Below are positions 42,580 through 50,129 of a DNA stretch of 64,000 nt, one piece after another. The translations under genes and the position numbers were made by a program. Origin of the DNA: CBDFLS01 sp965249185 (GTDB taxonomy: Bacteria; Chloroflexota; Dehalococcoidia; Lucifugimonadales; Australimonadaceae); NCBI GenBank assembly GCA_965249185.1, contig CBDFLS010000002.1, positions 1,302,001 to 1,366,000 of the forward strand, in the 5' to 3' direction. Below the pieces are notes generated by a model. It was not told where the DNA came from, searched no databases, and was given only the letters and a program-made list of their open reading frames with translations. The stretch's first letter is position 1. Each line of letters starts with the position of its first letter.

Positions 42580-43932
42580 CTAGCCGGGGCCCACCAGCGC
42601 CGATGCCGGCTCCATCGCCGCGACCCGCCGTCCCCGGAGCGACCAGGGGGTGGTATGCGTGACGGCCACCCGTATCAGGCGGCCCAGCAGCTCTTCCTCG
42701 TCCTCGACAAACACCAGCCTGTCGGTGCGGGTGCGGCCCTGCCACCTTCCCTTGCGGTGGCCGTCGATGAGCACCTCCACGGTGGTGTCCGCATAGGCGG
42801 CGTTGATCTCGCGGGCGATGCCCTCCTGGAGATCCTCGATGGCCTGAAGGCGGCGCTGCTTCTCCTCCGGGGGCACGTCGTCGGCCATCTTCCGGCCCGC
42901 GATGGTGTTGGGCCGTGGCGAGTAGGCGGCCGTGTGCACCTTGTCGAACCGGATGTCCCGGACCATCTCGCGGGAGCGCTCGAACTGCTCCTGCGTCTCG
43001 CCGGGGAAGCCGACGATGAGGTCGGTCGAGAGCGCGACGCCGGGGATGGCGGCCCGTATGCGTCCTATGAGCTCCCGGTACTGCGCGTTGGTGTAGCCCC
43101 GGCGCATGTTGGCCAGCACGGTGTCGTCGCCGGCCTGGAAGGGCAGGTTGATCTGCTCCATGGCGCGGGGCAACCGTTCCACAGCCCGAATGATCCGGTC
43201 GCTCATGTCGTTGGGATGTGAGGTGAGGAAGCGCAGCCGCCACAGCTCCGGCACCGCGTCGTGGACGGCCTCAAGGAGGTCGGCCAGGTCCGGGGCGCCG
43301 GGCAGGTCGTGGCCGTAGGAGTCCACGTTCTGGCCTAGGAGCGTCACCTCGCGGACGCCCCGAGCAGCCAGCATGCGGCACTCCCGCACCAGCTCCTCCA
43401 AGGGACGGGAGACCTCCCGGCCCCGGCGGTAGGGGATGATGCAGAAGGCGCAGAACTTGTCGCACCCATGGATGATGGGCACGTAGGTGGTGACCTGGGG
43501 ATGGCCGGGCACCAGCGGCCCGAGGCAGCCGTCCACGTCGGCGCCCAGACGGTCGCCCAAGTAGCGCACCAGGGGCTCGAAGCGCTGGGGCTGCATGAAG
43601 ACATCCACATAGGGGAACCGGCGGCGCAGCTCGTCCTGCTTGGGGCCCACCATGCAGCCCATGAGGGCCAGCGTGCGCTCCGGGTGCTGCTCACGCCAGG
43701 GCTTCAGGCTGGTGAGCATGCCCACCACCCGGTCCTCGGCGTTCTGGCGCACCACGCAGCTATTGAGGACGATGACGTCGGCGCCCGTGGGCTGAGGCGA
43801 CTCCTGGAGGCCGAGCTGTTCAAGGGCGGCGCCCATGCGCTCGGAGTCGGCCTTGTTCATCTGGCAGCCCACGGTCCAGATGTGGAAGCGGCCTGTGCCT
43901 AGCGCGCTATCGGGAGTGGTCTGGGTGGTCAT
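42580..43932 (-). CDS. miaB: tRNA-2-methylthio-N6-dimethylallyladenosine synthase
   Basis: 450 residues from ATG 43932; the frame is open upstream through the tRNA but that is not coding. MTTase N-terminal domain (HIWTVGCQMNKADSERM), radical SAM cluster (CDKFCAFCIIPYRRGREVSR), TDLIVGFPGETQEQFE and the TRAM domain at the end. It methylthiolates A37 of tRNAs reading UNN codons. It lies 31 bp downstream of tRNA-Ser on the same strand. Confidence 0.95.
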   Translation of the reverse strand: MTTQTTPDSALGTGRFHIWTVGCQMNKADSERMGAALEQLGLQESPQPTGADVIVLNSCVVRQNAEDRVVGMLTSLKPWREQHPERTLALMGCMVGPKQDELRRRFPYVDVFMQPQRFEPLVRYLGDRLGADVDGCLGPLVPGHPQVTTYVPIIHGCDKFCAFCIIPYRRGREVSRPLEELVRECRMLAARGVREVTLLGQNVDSYGHDLPGAPDLADLLEAVHDAVPELWRLRFLTSHPNDMSDRIIRAVERLPRAMEQINLPFQAGDDTVLANMRRGYTNAQYRELIGRIRAAIPGVALSTDLIVGFPGETQEQFERSREMVRDIRFDKVHTAAYSPRPNTIAGRKMADDVPPEEKQRRLQAIEDLQEGIAREINAAYADTTVEVLIDGHRKGRWQGRTRTDRLVFVEDEEELLGRLIRVAVTHTTPWSLRGRRVAAMEPASALVGPG

Positions 43933-43963
43933 GGTTGTGGGTTGGGCTTTGGAAACGGGCTGG

Positions 43964-44052
43964 CGGAGGGAATGGGATTCGAACCCATGGAAGAGCAAAC
44001 GCCCTTCACCCGCTTAGCAGGCGGGCGCACTAGGCCACTATGCGATCCCTCC
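43964..44052 (-). tRNA. tRNA-Ser(GCT)
   Basis: 89-nt class II tRNA: acceptor GGAGGGA/TCCCTCC, anticodon stem CCCGC-CTGCTAA-GCGGG giving GCT, long variable arm (GAAGGGCGTTTGCTCTTC), T arm ATGGG-TTCGAAT-CCCAT, discriminator G. CCA is not encoded (CC follows). Confidence 0.95.
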
Positions 44053-44240
44053 GGCCCAGTGTCCATGATAGCAAGATGAGGGCGGCCCGACAACGAAGGG
44101 GCGAGATGCTGAGCACGTCGCTTTTCCCACCCACCCGCCCGCGGTGAGTTTTGATCTGAGGGGACACCCCTCAAACTCCCCGGCCCCGATCCGATCGGGG
44201 CACCTTTCTTGGTCCCCATATGGGGCATCAGAACCGGAGC

Positions 44241-44603
44241 TTAGATTCCCGGCGCCGGCGCTTCCAGCAGCTCCCGCAGCAGCGTGCGGTGGCAGTGCTC
44301 TGGGTCCGCGCAACCGCAGAGCAGCGTGACGGTCTCGCCACGCACCCGGCCGCGCAACGCAGCCACGGCTTCGATGGCGTCGGGGCGGCTGCCCATCTCC
44401 CAGAGGTAGCGCCGCGTGTACTCGTCCCAGGAGACCAGCCCTCGGCGGAAGTCGGTCAGCAGCTCGATGGAGGGCGCCAGGCCCCGGTCCCATGCGTCCA
44501 CCTTGGCCTTGGCGATGCCCCGGGGCCAGCGGCGCATGATGAGCAGGCGGTGGCCGTCGTCCGGCGACGGCGGGTCGTAGACGCGCTTGGCGAGCAGAGG
44601 CAC
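44241..44603 (-). CDS. DUF488 family protein
   Basis: 120 residues with the DUF488 pattern: AKRVYDPPSPDDGHRLLIMR, RWPRGIAKAKVDAWDRGLAPS, then ETVTLLCGCADPEHCHRTLL with paired Cys/His. Family members are small proteins of unknown biochemical role. Starts with GTG, 9 bp downstream of the MoaD-MoaE fusion; co-transcribed with it. Confidence 0.85.
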   Translation of the reverse strand: MPLLAKRVYDPPSPDDGHRLLIMRRWPRGIAKAKVDAWDRGLAPSIELLTDFRRGLVSWDEYTRRYLWEMGSRPDAIEAVAALRGRVRGETVTLLCGCADPEHCHRTLLRELLEAPAPGI

Positions 44604-44612
44604 AGCCGGCTG

Positions 44613-45341
44613 CTAGTGCTGGTGCGAGGGCTCGCCCCCCAGCAGCGCCTCGTAGTCGATGGGCGTGTGGTCGTGGTCGGCGCCCTGGCTGCCCACCCAG
44701 ACGGAGCCGTCCTCGAAGAACTCGCGCTTCCAGATGGGGACCACCTGCTTGATCCGGTCCACGGCATACTGGGCGGCGAAGAAGGCCTCGCGCCGGTGGG
44801 GAGCGCCCACGGCCACCACCAGGCTCACATCGCCGATCTCCAGGCGCCCGATGCGGTGGCGGGCCGCCAGCTCGGTCACGCCGAAGCGGTGGGCCGCCTC
44901 CTCCAGGACCTGGGCCAGCACCTTCATCGCCATGGGCTCGTGGGCCTCGTACTCCAGGTGGAGGACGGTCCTGCCTCCCGTCTCGTTGCGGGTGGCGCCC
45001 TCCATGGTGACCACGGCGCCGTTGGAAGGACGCCGCACCAGGTCGGCCACGGCGCACGCGTCGATGGGCTCGCGGACGATGGCCGCGTCCACGCCGCCGC
45101 TGACGGGCGGGTAGAAGGCCACCTCGTCGCCGTCGTGCAGCGCGTGGTCCAGCGTTGCGAACTCCTCGTTCACCGCCACCAGGTGGGGCCGGAAGGCGCG
45201 GGGCAGCGACGGCCGCTGGGCCAGCAGCCTCTCCACCGCCTGGGCCACTGTGGCGCCCTCGGGCAGCGACAGCTCCAGCCGGTCGGTCCCGGCCTGGTCG
45301 CGGTAGAAGGCGAAGAGACGCACCTTGGCTTGCACGGGCAC
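44613..45341 (-). CDS. Molybdopterin synthase, MoaD-MoaE fusion
   Basis: 242 residues. Residues 1-82 are a ubiquitin-like MoaD domain (VRLFAFYRDQAGTDRLELSL) ending YPPVSGG. The MoaE domain follows at once (PIDACAVADLVRRPSNGAVV, then HLEYEAHEPMAMKVL, RIGRLEIGDVSLVVAVGAPH, VPIWKREFFEDG with the catalytic Lys). MoaD must be thiocarboxylated on its C-terminal GG, which here is internal, so cleavage after GG or a variant mechanism is implied. It converts precursor Z to molybdopterin. Confidence 0.92.
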   Translation of the reverse strand: MPVQAKVRLFAFYRDQAGTDRLELSLPEGATVAQAVERLLAQRPSLPRAFRPHLVAVNEEFATLDHALHDGDEVAFYPPVSGGVDAAIVREPIDACAVADLVRRPSNGAVVTMEGATRNETGGRTVLHLEYEAHEPMAMKVLAQVLEEAAHRFGVTELAARHRIGRLEIGDVSLVVAVGAPHRREAFFAAQYAVDRIKQVVPIWKREFFEDGSVWVGSQGADHDHTPIDYEALLGGEPSHQH

Positions 45342-45426
45342 ATTATAGCAGGCGGGACTCGGCTCGCCCGCCAGTGTCGTGGGCGCATGCTAGACTGGTG
45401 CGCATCATGCGAGGGATGGCGCGGCG

Positions 45427-46773
45427 ATGACGCTCTTCGACCACCGGGCGTCCGAGCGCGAGCGGGAGCAGGCGCCCCTGGCTGCGCGCATGCGTCCGAA
45501 GACGCTGGAGGAGCTGGTGGGCCAAGAGCACCTGCTGGCGCCGGGCCGTGTGCTGGAGCAGGCCATCCGCGGCGACCAGATGCCCTCCATCGTGCTGTGG
45601 GGGCCGCCCGGCAGCGGCAAGACCACCCTGGCCTTCCTGGTCGCCTCCATGACCCAGGCCCACTTCAGCGCCGTCTCCGCCGTCTCATCGGGCGTGGCGG
45701 AGCTGCGGCAGGCGGTGGCCGACGCCCGGGAGCGGTGGGGCGCCACGGGCCAGCGGACCATCCTCTTCGTGGACGAGGTGCACCGGTTCAGCAAGTCCCA
45801 GCAGGACGTGATCCTGCCCTCCGTGGAGAACGGCACCGTTATCTTCATCGGCGCCACCACGGAGAACCCCTCCTTCGAAGTGATCGCGCCGCTGCTGTCG
45901 CGTTGCCGCGTCTACACCCTGAAGCCGCTGGCCGAGGAGCAGGTGGCCGCCATCGTCCAACGCGCTCTGGCCGACGAGGAGCGGGGCCTGGGCCGCCAGC
46001 GTCCGGCGCTGGAGCCCGAGGCCCTGGAGCTGCTGCTGACGGTGGCCGGCGGCGACGCCCGGGCGGCGCTCAACGCCGTGGAGCTGGCGGCGTCGGTAAC
46101 GCCCGCCGGCGGCGACGGGACGCGGCGGGTGAGCCGGTCCACGATGGAAGAGGTGCTCCAGCGCCGGACGCCCATGTACGACAAGCACGGCGACTCTCAC
46201 TACGACACCGTCTCGGCCTATATCAAGTCGGTGCGGGCGTCGGACCCGGACGCTGCGGTCTACTGGCTGGCCCGCATGCTGGAGGCGGGGGAGGACCCGA
46301 TGTTCATCGCCCGGCGCATCGTGATCCTGGCCGCTGAGGATATCGGCCTAGCCGACCCGCAAGCGCTGCCCGTGGCGGTGGCGACCCAGCAGGCGGTCCA
46401 CTTCATAGGCCTGCCCGAGGGTGCCATCCCCCTAGCGGAGGCCACGGTGTACCTGGCCACGGCCCCCAAGAGCAACACGGCCTACATGGCGCTGAACCGG
46501 GCCCTGGAGGAGGTGCGCACGGGACAGGCGTATCCGGTGCCCCTGCACCTGCGCAACGCGGCCACAGGGCTCATGCGGGGCATGGGCTACGGCCAGGAGT
46601 ACCGCTACGCCCATGACTACCCCGGCCACTTCTCGGGACAGCGGAACCTGCCGGAGCCGCTGCAGGGCAAACGCTACTACGAGCCGGGCGACCAGGGGTA
46701 CGAGGCCGAGGTGGCGGAACGGGTGCGCGCGTGGTGGCGGAATACGAATGATAAAAGCGCGAATAGCGAGTGA
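45427..46773 (+). CDS. rarA: Replication-associated recombination protein A (AAA ATPase)
   Basis: 448 residues. AAA motifs: WGPPGSGKTTLAFLVASM (Walker A), ILFVDEVHRFSKSQQDVILP (Walker B), FIGATTENPSFEV (sensor 1), and the C-terminal tetramerisation part (AVHFIGLPEGAIPLAEATVYLATAPKS). RarA acts at stalled replication forks. It is divergent from the moaDE gene; a second IS1595-type copy lies 26 bp after its stop. Confidence 0.95.
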   Translation: MTLFDHRASEREREQAPLAARMRPKTLEELVGQEHLLAPGRVLEQAIRGDQMPSIVLWGPPGSGKTTLAFLVASMTQAHFSAVSAVSSGVAELRQAVADARERWGATGQRTILFVDEVHRFSKSQQDVILPSVENGTVIFIGATTENPSFEVIAPLLSRCRVYTLKPLAEEQVAAIVQRALADEERGLGRQRPALEPEALELLLTVAGGDARAALNAVELAASVTPAGGDGTRRVSRSTMEEVLQRRTPMYDKHGDSHYDTVSAYIKSVRASDPDAAVYWLARMLEAGEDPMFIARRIVILAAEDIGLADPQALPVAVATQQAVHFIGLPEGAIPLAEATVYLATAPKSNTAYMALNRALEEVRTGQAYPVPLHLRNAATGLMRGMGYGQEYRYAHDYPGHFSGQRNLPEPLQGKRYYEPGDQGYEAEVAERVRAWWRNTNDKSANSE

Positions 46774-46799
46774 ATTCGCTGTTGCCATAGCTTTGTATT

Positions 46800-47644
46800 G
46801 GGTATAGTCCCAAAACAGCCACCTGTGAGAGAATGGTGGCATGGGACGGAAGATTGGGTGCCCTCGATGTCAACACGCCAAGAGCTGGAGCATTCGGCGA
46901 GGTAAGAGTCGTTGTGCAGCCTGCCACTACGAGTGGGTGCCCAGGGCGCTGCCGCTTCGGTTGTCGCCAGGGGAGTGGCGGCGACTGTTGCGCTGGTTCG
47001 TCTTGGGGCAGAGTGCCGAGGTGATTGCCCAGGAGGCCCGCCTGGAGCGAAAGCGAGTCCTGCGAGCCCTGATCGTGGTGCGCCAGGCCATGGTCCGGGA
47101 CGTTCCCCATGTCTTCTCCGGCGTGGTGGAGGTCGACGAGACCTACCTGGGAGGTTCCTGGCGCAACAGGCGCCTGGCAAAGCGTGTTCAGGGCACGAAG
47201 CGGGGCCGTGGAACCACTAAGCAAGCTGCCTTTGGGATCCTGTGTCGAGGTGGCCTGGTGTGGGCGCAAGTGGTACCTAACGTGGAAGCCAAGACGCTGC
47301 TGCCGCTCCTGCACCAACGCGTGCAACGTGGCTCCATCGTCTGCTCGGACACCTTTACCAGCTACACGGGCGTCGCAGCGGGGGGCTACGTCCACCGGCT
47401 TGTGGACCACAGCCAGGCGTTCAGCGATCGGCAAGGGAGCCACGTCAACGGCTTGGAGGGCTTCTGGGGTTATCTCAAGCGGCGTCTGGCAGCCAAAGGG
47501 GGAGTCCGCCGAGAACGGCTGCCCCTCTATCTTGCTGAGTATGTCTGGCGCTACAATCATCGGCGTCTGTTGGGACCAGAACAGGTTAAGACATTGTTCA
47601 AGCTGCTTCAAAGCTAATCCGGTGGCTAAAACGGGGCTTTACCC
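46800..47644 (+). mobile_element. IS1595-family insertion sequence, copy 2 (845 bp)
   Basis: Same ends and length as copy 1. It is flanked by its own 7-bp target duplication TTGTATT (46793-46799 and 47645-47651). High identity to copy 1 indicates recent transposition. Confidence 0.92.
46841..47617 (+). CDS. IS1595 (ISXO2-like) transposase, copy 2
   Basis: 258 residues, intact, with the same zinc ribbon (CPRCQHAKSW) and catalytic VVEVDETYLGG, VCSDTFTSYTG and HVNGLEGFWGYLKRR motifs as copy 1. A few substitutions separate the copies (S, R, A, E and S at positions where copy 1 has G, C, V, K and N). Confidence 0.95.
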   Translation: MGRKIGCPRCQHAKSWSIRRGKSRCAACHYEWVPRALPLRLSPGEWRRLLRWFVLGQSAEVIAQEARLERKRVLRALIVVRQAMVRDVPHVFSGVVEVDETYLGGSWRNRRLAKRVQGTKRGRGTTKQAAFGILCRGGLVWAQVVPNVEAKTLLPLLHQRVQRGSIVCSDTFTSYTGVAAGGYVHRLVDHSQAFSDRQGSHVNGLEGFWGYLKRRLAAKGGVRRERLPLYLAEYVWRYNHRRLLGPEQVKTLFKLLQS

Positions 47645-47784
47645 TTGTATTATGTTTCACGAGCGTATTCCGCCGGACTTCGGCAGACAAACCTTGTATT
47701 TCGAGGCCGGACGTGCTCGCATGAGCGTGACTCCCCAAGGGGTCATCGGCTGGTCGGCCGATGGACGGCGAAGGGAGGTGCATC

Positions 47785-47853
47785 ATGGTTCGGATCTTCG
47801 AGTTGCACCACGTGTGGTTCCTGCCTTATACAACCCCCATCGGAGGCTGGTGA
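47785..47853 (+). CDS. 22-residue peptide ORF with strong ribosome site
   Basis: GAAGGGAGG is placed six bases before ATG 47785; the stop is TGA at 47851-47853. The peptide is aromatic- and His-rich (MVRIFELHHVWF at the front, PIGGW at the end). It could be a leader peptide, a secreted or modified peptide precursor, or chance. No downstream plus-strand gene lies before the terminator at 48028, so a classical attenuation role is unlikely. Confidence 0.4.
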   Translation: MVRIFELHHVWFLPYTTPIGGW

Positions 47854-47986
47854 GCGAGCCCCGGTGGGGGAACCGGAAGCCGGAGGGCACCACGTAGCGC
47901 GAGAGGCCATGCCCTTGGGCGGCCCAATCCGGTCATAACGACGGGGAGCAAGCGTGGGGCCAGCCGGTCAGACTGACAACGGCCAC

Positions 47987-48028
47987 AAGGAGCCGGGGAG
48001 ACCAGGAATGGTTGCTCCGGCTCCTTTT
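47987..48028 (+). terminator. Rho-independent terminator
   Basis: AAGGAGCCGG (47987-47996) pairs with CCGGCTCCTT (48017-48026), with an inner ACCA/TGGT pair, followed by TTTTAT. It ends the transcript of the peptide/RNA locus. Confidence 0.85.
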
Positions 48029-48151
48029 ATATGCGGTATCCCGTGGCCTAGCTCCTAGATGCGAGACCCTCCCGTTCGTCCTGAGGCACTCGAAGGACGA
48101 ATCCGTCCGTCCTGTCCGATGATGCTTCGCGCTTAGCCCTCGCGGGGCGCT

Positions 48152-48901
48152 CTAGTACGTGGCCCTGCCGCCGCTGAGGTCGAAGACGGCGCCCGTGCTG
48201 AAGCTGCACTCCGCCGACGCCAGCCAGGCCACCAGCGCCGCCAGCTCCTCGATCTCCCCGAAGCGGCCCATGGGGATGCGCTCGAGCATGTACTGGACCC
48301 GGTCGGGGGTGAGCTGGTCCAGGAGCGCGGTCTTCACCACCGCCGGCGCCACGCAGTTGACCCGTATGCCGGTCAGCGCCAACTCCTTGCCCACCGACTT
48401 GGTCAGCCCGATGAGCGCCGCCTTGGTGGCCGAGTAGGGCGCCATCCGGGGGTTCCCCTCCTTGCCGGCGATGGAGGCGATGTTCACGATGCGGCCGTAG
48501 TCGCGCTCCATCATGGCGGGTATCGCGTGACGGCAGAAGCAGAAGGCGCCGCGCAGGTTGGTCCGGTAGACCCGGTCCATCTCCTCCACGGGCAGCTCCC
48601 AGATGTTGGCGGCGTTCCCGGTGATGCCGGCGTTGTTCACCAGCACGTCGATGCGTCCCCAGGCCTCCATGGCCCGGCCGACGCTTCGCCGCGCCACCTC
48701 CTCGTCGCCAACGTCGCCCACCTCCAGGCGCGTCTCGATGCCCTGAGAGGCCAGGCTTGCGACCGATTCCTCGCCCAGCGCGCCGTCGTAGTCCACCATC
48801 AGGACCCGCGCGCCCTCCCGGCCGAGCCTGGCGGCGATGCCCAGACCGATGCCCGTGGCGGCGCCGGTGACGATGGCGACCTGGTCCTGGAAGCGGGACA
48901 T
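48152..48901 (-). CDS. SDR family NAD(P)-dependent oxidoreductase
   Basis: A 249-residue classical short-chain dehydrogenase: cofactor motif TGAATGIGLGIA, NNAG at about residue 87, catalytic Ser in NIASIAG and YSATKAALIGLTK (YxxxK). FSTGAVFDLSGGRA ends it. The substrate is not predictable. It lies 6 bp downstream of the threonine aldolase gene, so it probably acts on a related hydroxy-amino acid or aldehyde product. Confidence 0.9.
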   Translation of the reverse strand: MSRFQDQVAIVTGAATGIGLGIAARLGREGARVLMVDYDGALGEESVASLASQGIETRLEVGDVGDEEVARRSVGRAMEAWGRIDVLVNNAGITGNAANIWELPVEEMDRVYRTNLRGAFCFCRHAIPAMMERDYGRIVNIASIAGKEGNPRMAPYSATKAALIGLTKSVGKELALTGIRVNCVAPAVVKTALLDQLTPDRVQYMLERIPMGRFGEIEELAALVAWLASAECSFSTGAVFDLSGGRATY

Positions 48902-48907
48902 GCGCCG

Positions 48908-49954
48908 CTACCCCACTGCCTGCCGCGAGCGGAGCGTGGCCTGCACCACCTCCAGCGCCTCGTCCACGTCCTCGGCGTTGATGCCGTAGTGGGTCACGAA
49001 CCTTGTGCCCTTCCCGAAGCTGTAGCTGGCCAGCACCCCGTGCTTCTTCAGCTCCTCGATGAACTCCGGTGCCGGCCTGTCCGGGGTCTCCACAATGACG
49101 ATATTGCTCTGGATGCGGGAGGGGTCCATGGAGATGCCGGGCATCTGGGCCAGCCCTTGGGCCAGCCGCCGGGCGTTCTCGTGGTCCTCGGCCAGCCGGT
49201 CGACCATGCGCTCCAGGGCCACGATGCCCGCGGCGGCGATGACCCCCGCCTGGCGCATGCCTCCGCCCAGCATCTTGCGGGCCTTGCGGGCCCGGGCGAT
49301 GAACTCCGTATCGCCGCACACCACCGAGCCCACCGGGCAGGAGAGCCCTTTGGAGAGGCAGAAGGAGAGGGAGTCGGCCTGGGCGGCTAGCTCGGCGGCT
49401 GGGATGCCCAGGGACACGGCGGCGTTGAAGATGCGGGCGCCGTCCAGGTGCACGGGCACGCCGTGGGCGTGGGCCACTTCGGTGACCGTGCCCATCTCCC
49501 GGGGCGTGAACACAGCGCCGCTGCCCCGGTTGTGGGTGTTCTCCAGACATACCAGGGCCGTGCGCGGGAAGTGGAGCCCCTCCGGACGGATGGCCGCCTC
49601 CACCGCCTCGGGGTCCACCATGCCACGGTCGTCGGTGGGCAGCGTCCGCACCTGGATGCCGCCTAGGCCTGCGATGCCCCCCACCTCGTTTACGAAGAGG
49701 TGGCCGTCGGCGCCCATCACCATCTCGTCGCCGCGGGCGCAGTGGGTGAGGCCGCACACCAGGTTGCCCATGGTGCCGCTGACCACCAGCAGCGCCGCCT
49801 CCTTGCCCATGCGCTCGGCGGCCATGGCCTCCAGCCGGTTCACCGTAGGGTCCTCGCCGAAGACGTCGTCGCCCAGCTCCGCCTCGTGCATGGCGCGCCG
49901 CATCTCCGGGCTGGGCTGAGTAACTGTATCGCTGCGCAGGTCGATGGCATCCAT
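48908..49954 (-). CDS. ltaE: Low-specificity L-threonine aldolase
   Basis: 348 residues. DLRSDTVTQPSPEMRRAMHE, DDVFGEDPTVNRLEAMAAE, HLDGARIFNAAVSLG and the PLP lysine in SFCLSKGLSCPVGS match beta-eliminating threonine aldolases. It cleaves threonine or allo-threonine to glycine and acetaldehyde. First gene of a two-gene minus-strand unit with the SDR; divergent from the radical SAM gene. Confidence 0.92.
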   Translation of the reverse strand: MDAIDLRSDTVTQPSPEMRRAMHEAELGDDVFGEDPTVNRLEAMAAERMGKEAALLVVSGTMGNLVCGLTHCARGDEMVMGADGHLFVNEVGGIAGLGGIQVRTLPTDDRGMVDPEAVEAAIRPEGLHFPRTALVCLENTHNRGSGAVFTPREMGTVTEVAHAHGVPVHLDGARIFNAAVSLGIPAAELAAQADSLSFCLSKGLSCPVGSVVCGDTEFIARARKARKMLGGGMRQAGVIAAAGIVALERMVDRLAEDHENARRLAQGLAQMPGISMDPSRIQSNIVIVETPDRPAPEFIEELKKHGVLASYSFGKGTRFVTHYGINAEDVDEALEVVQATLRSRQAVG

Positions 49955-50129
49955 AAGAGTAGCCCCCCCCTAGCAAGTGGCGCCATTCTACTATAACGGC
50001 GTAAATCACAGCAGTTATGGCTTGTGCTTCCCCAACACCCTAGATACAGTAGGAGGGCTTTATGGACCACCCAGATGTAGCGGCTATACACGGCGTTCTC
50101 AGGACCGTGGCGGCTTGGGGAGGTGCGCG

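Larger units (their letters stand above)
47740..48028 (+). ncRNA. Candidate structured RNA with embedded peptide ORF
   Basis: A 290-bp stretch without a conventional gene has ordered structure on the plus strand: hairpin CATCGGC-N6-GCCGATG (about 47746-47765), a strong ribosome site and 22-codon ORF, CCGGT-N6-ACCGG (about 47861-47876), a nested stem GTGG..GCCG..GTCA / TGAC..CGGC..CCAC at 47954-47986, and finally a strong terminator. I recognise no known riboswitch or RNA family. Transcription start not located; the IS insertion lies about 100 bp upstream. Confidence 0.45.

Noticed and set aside
44183..44201. GC-rich palindrome after the DUF488 gene as an intrinsic terminator
   Set aside because: The loop is almost absent and no clear T run follows in the direction of the gene; not listed as a feature.
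47740..48028. Cobalamin, Moco, SAM or other known riboswitch; tmRNA; SRP RNA
   Set aside because: Conserved cores of these RNAs are missing and no gene follows on the same strand; left as unassigned.
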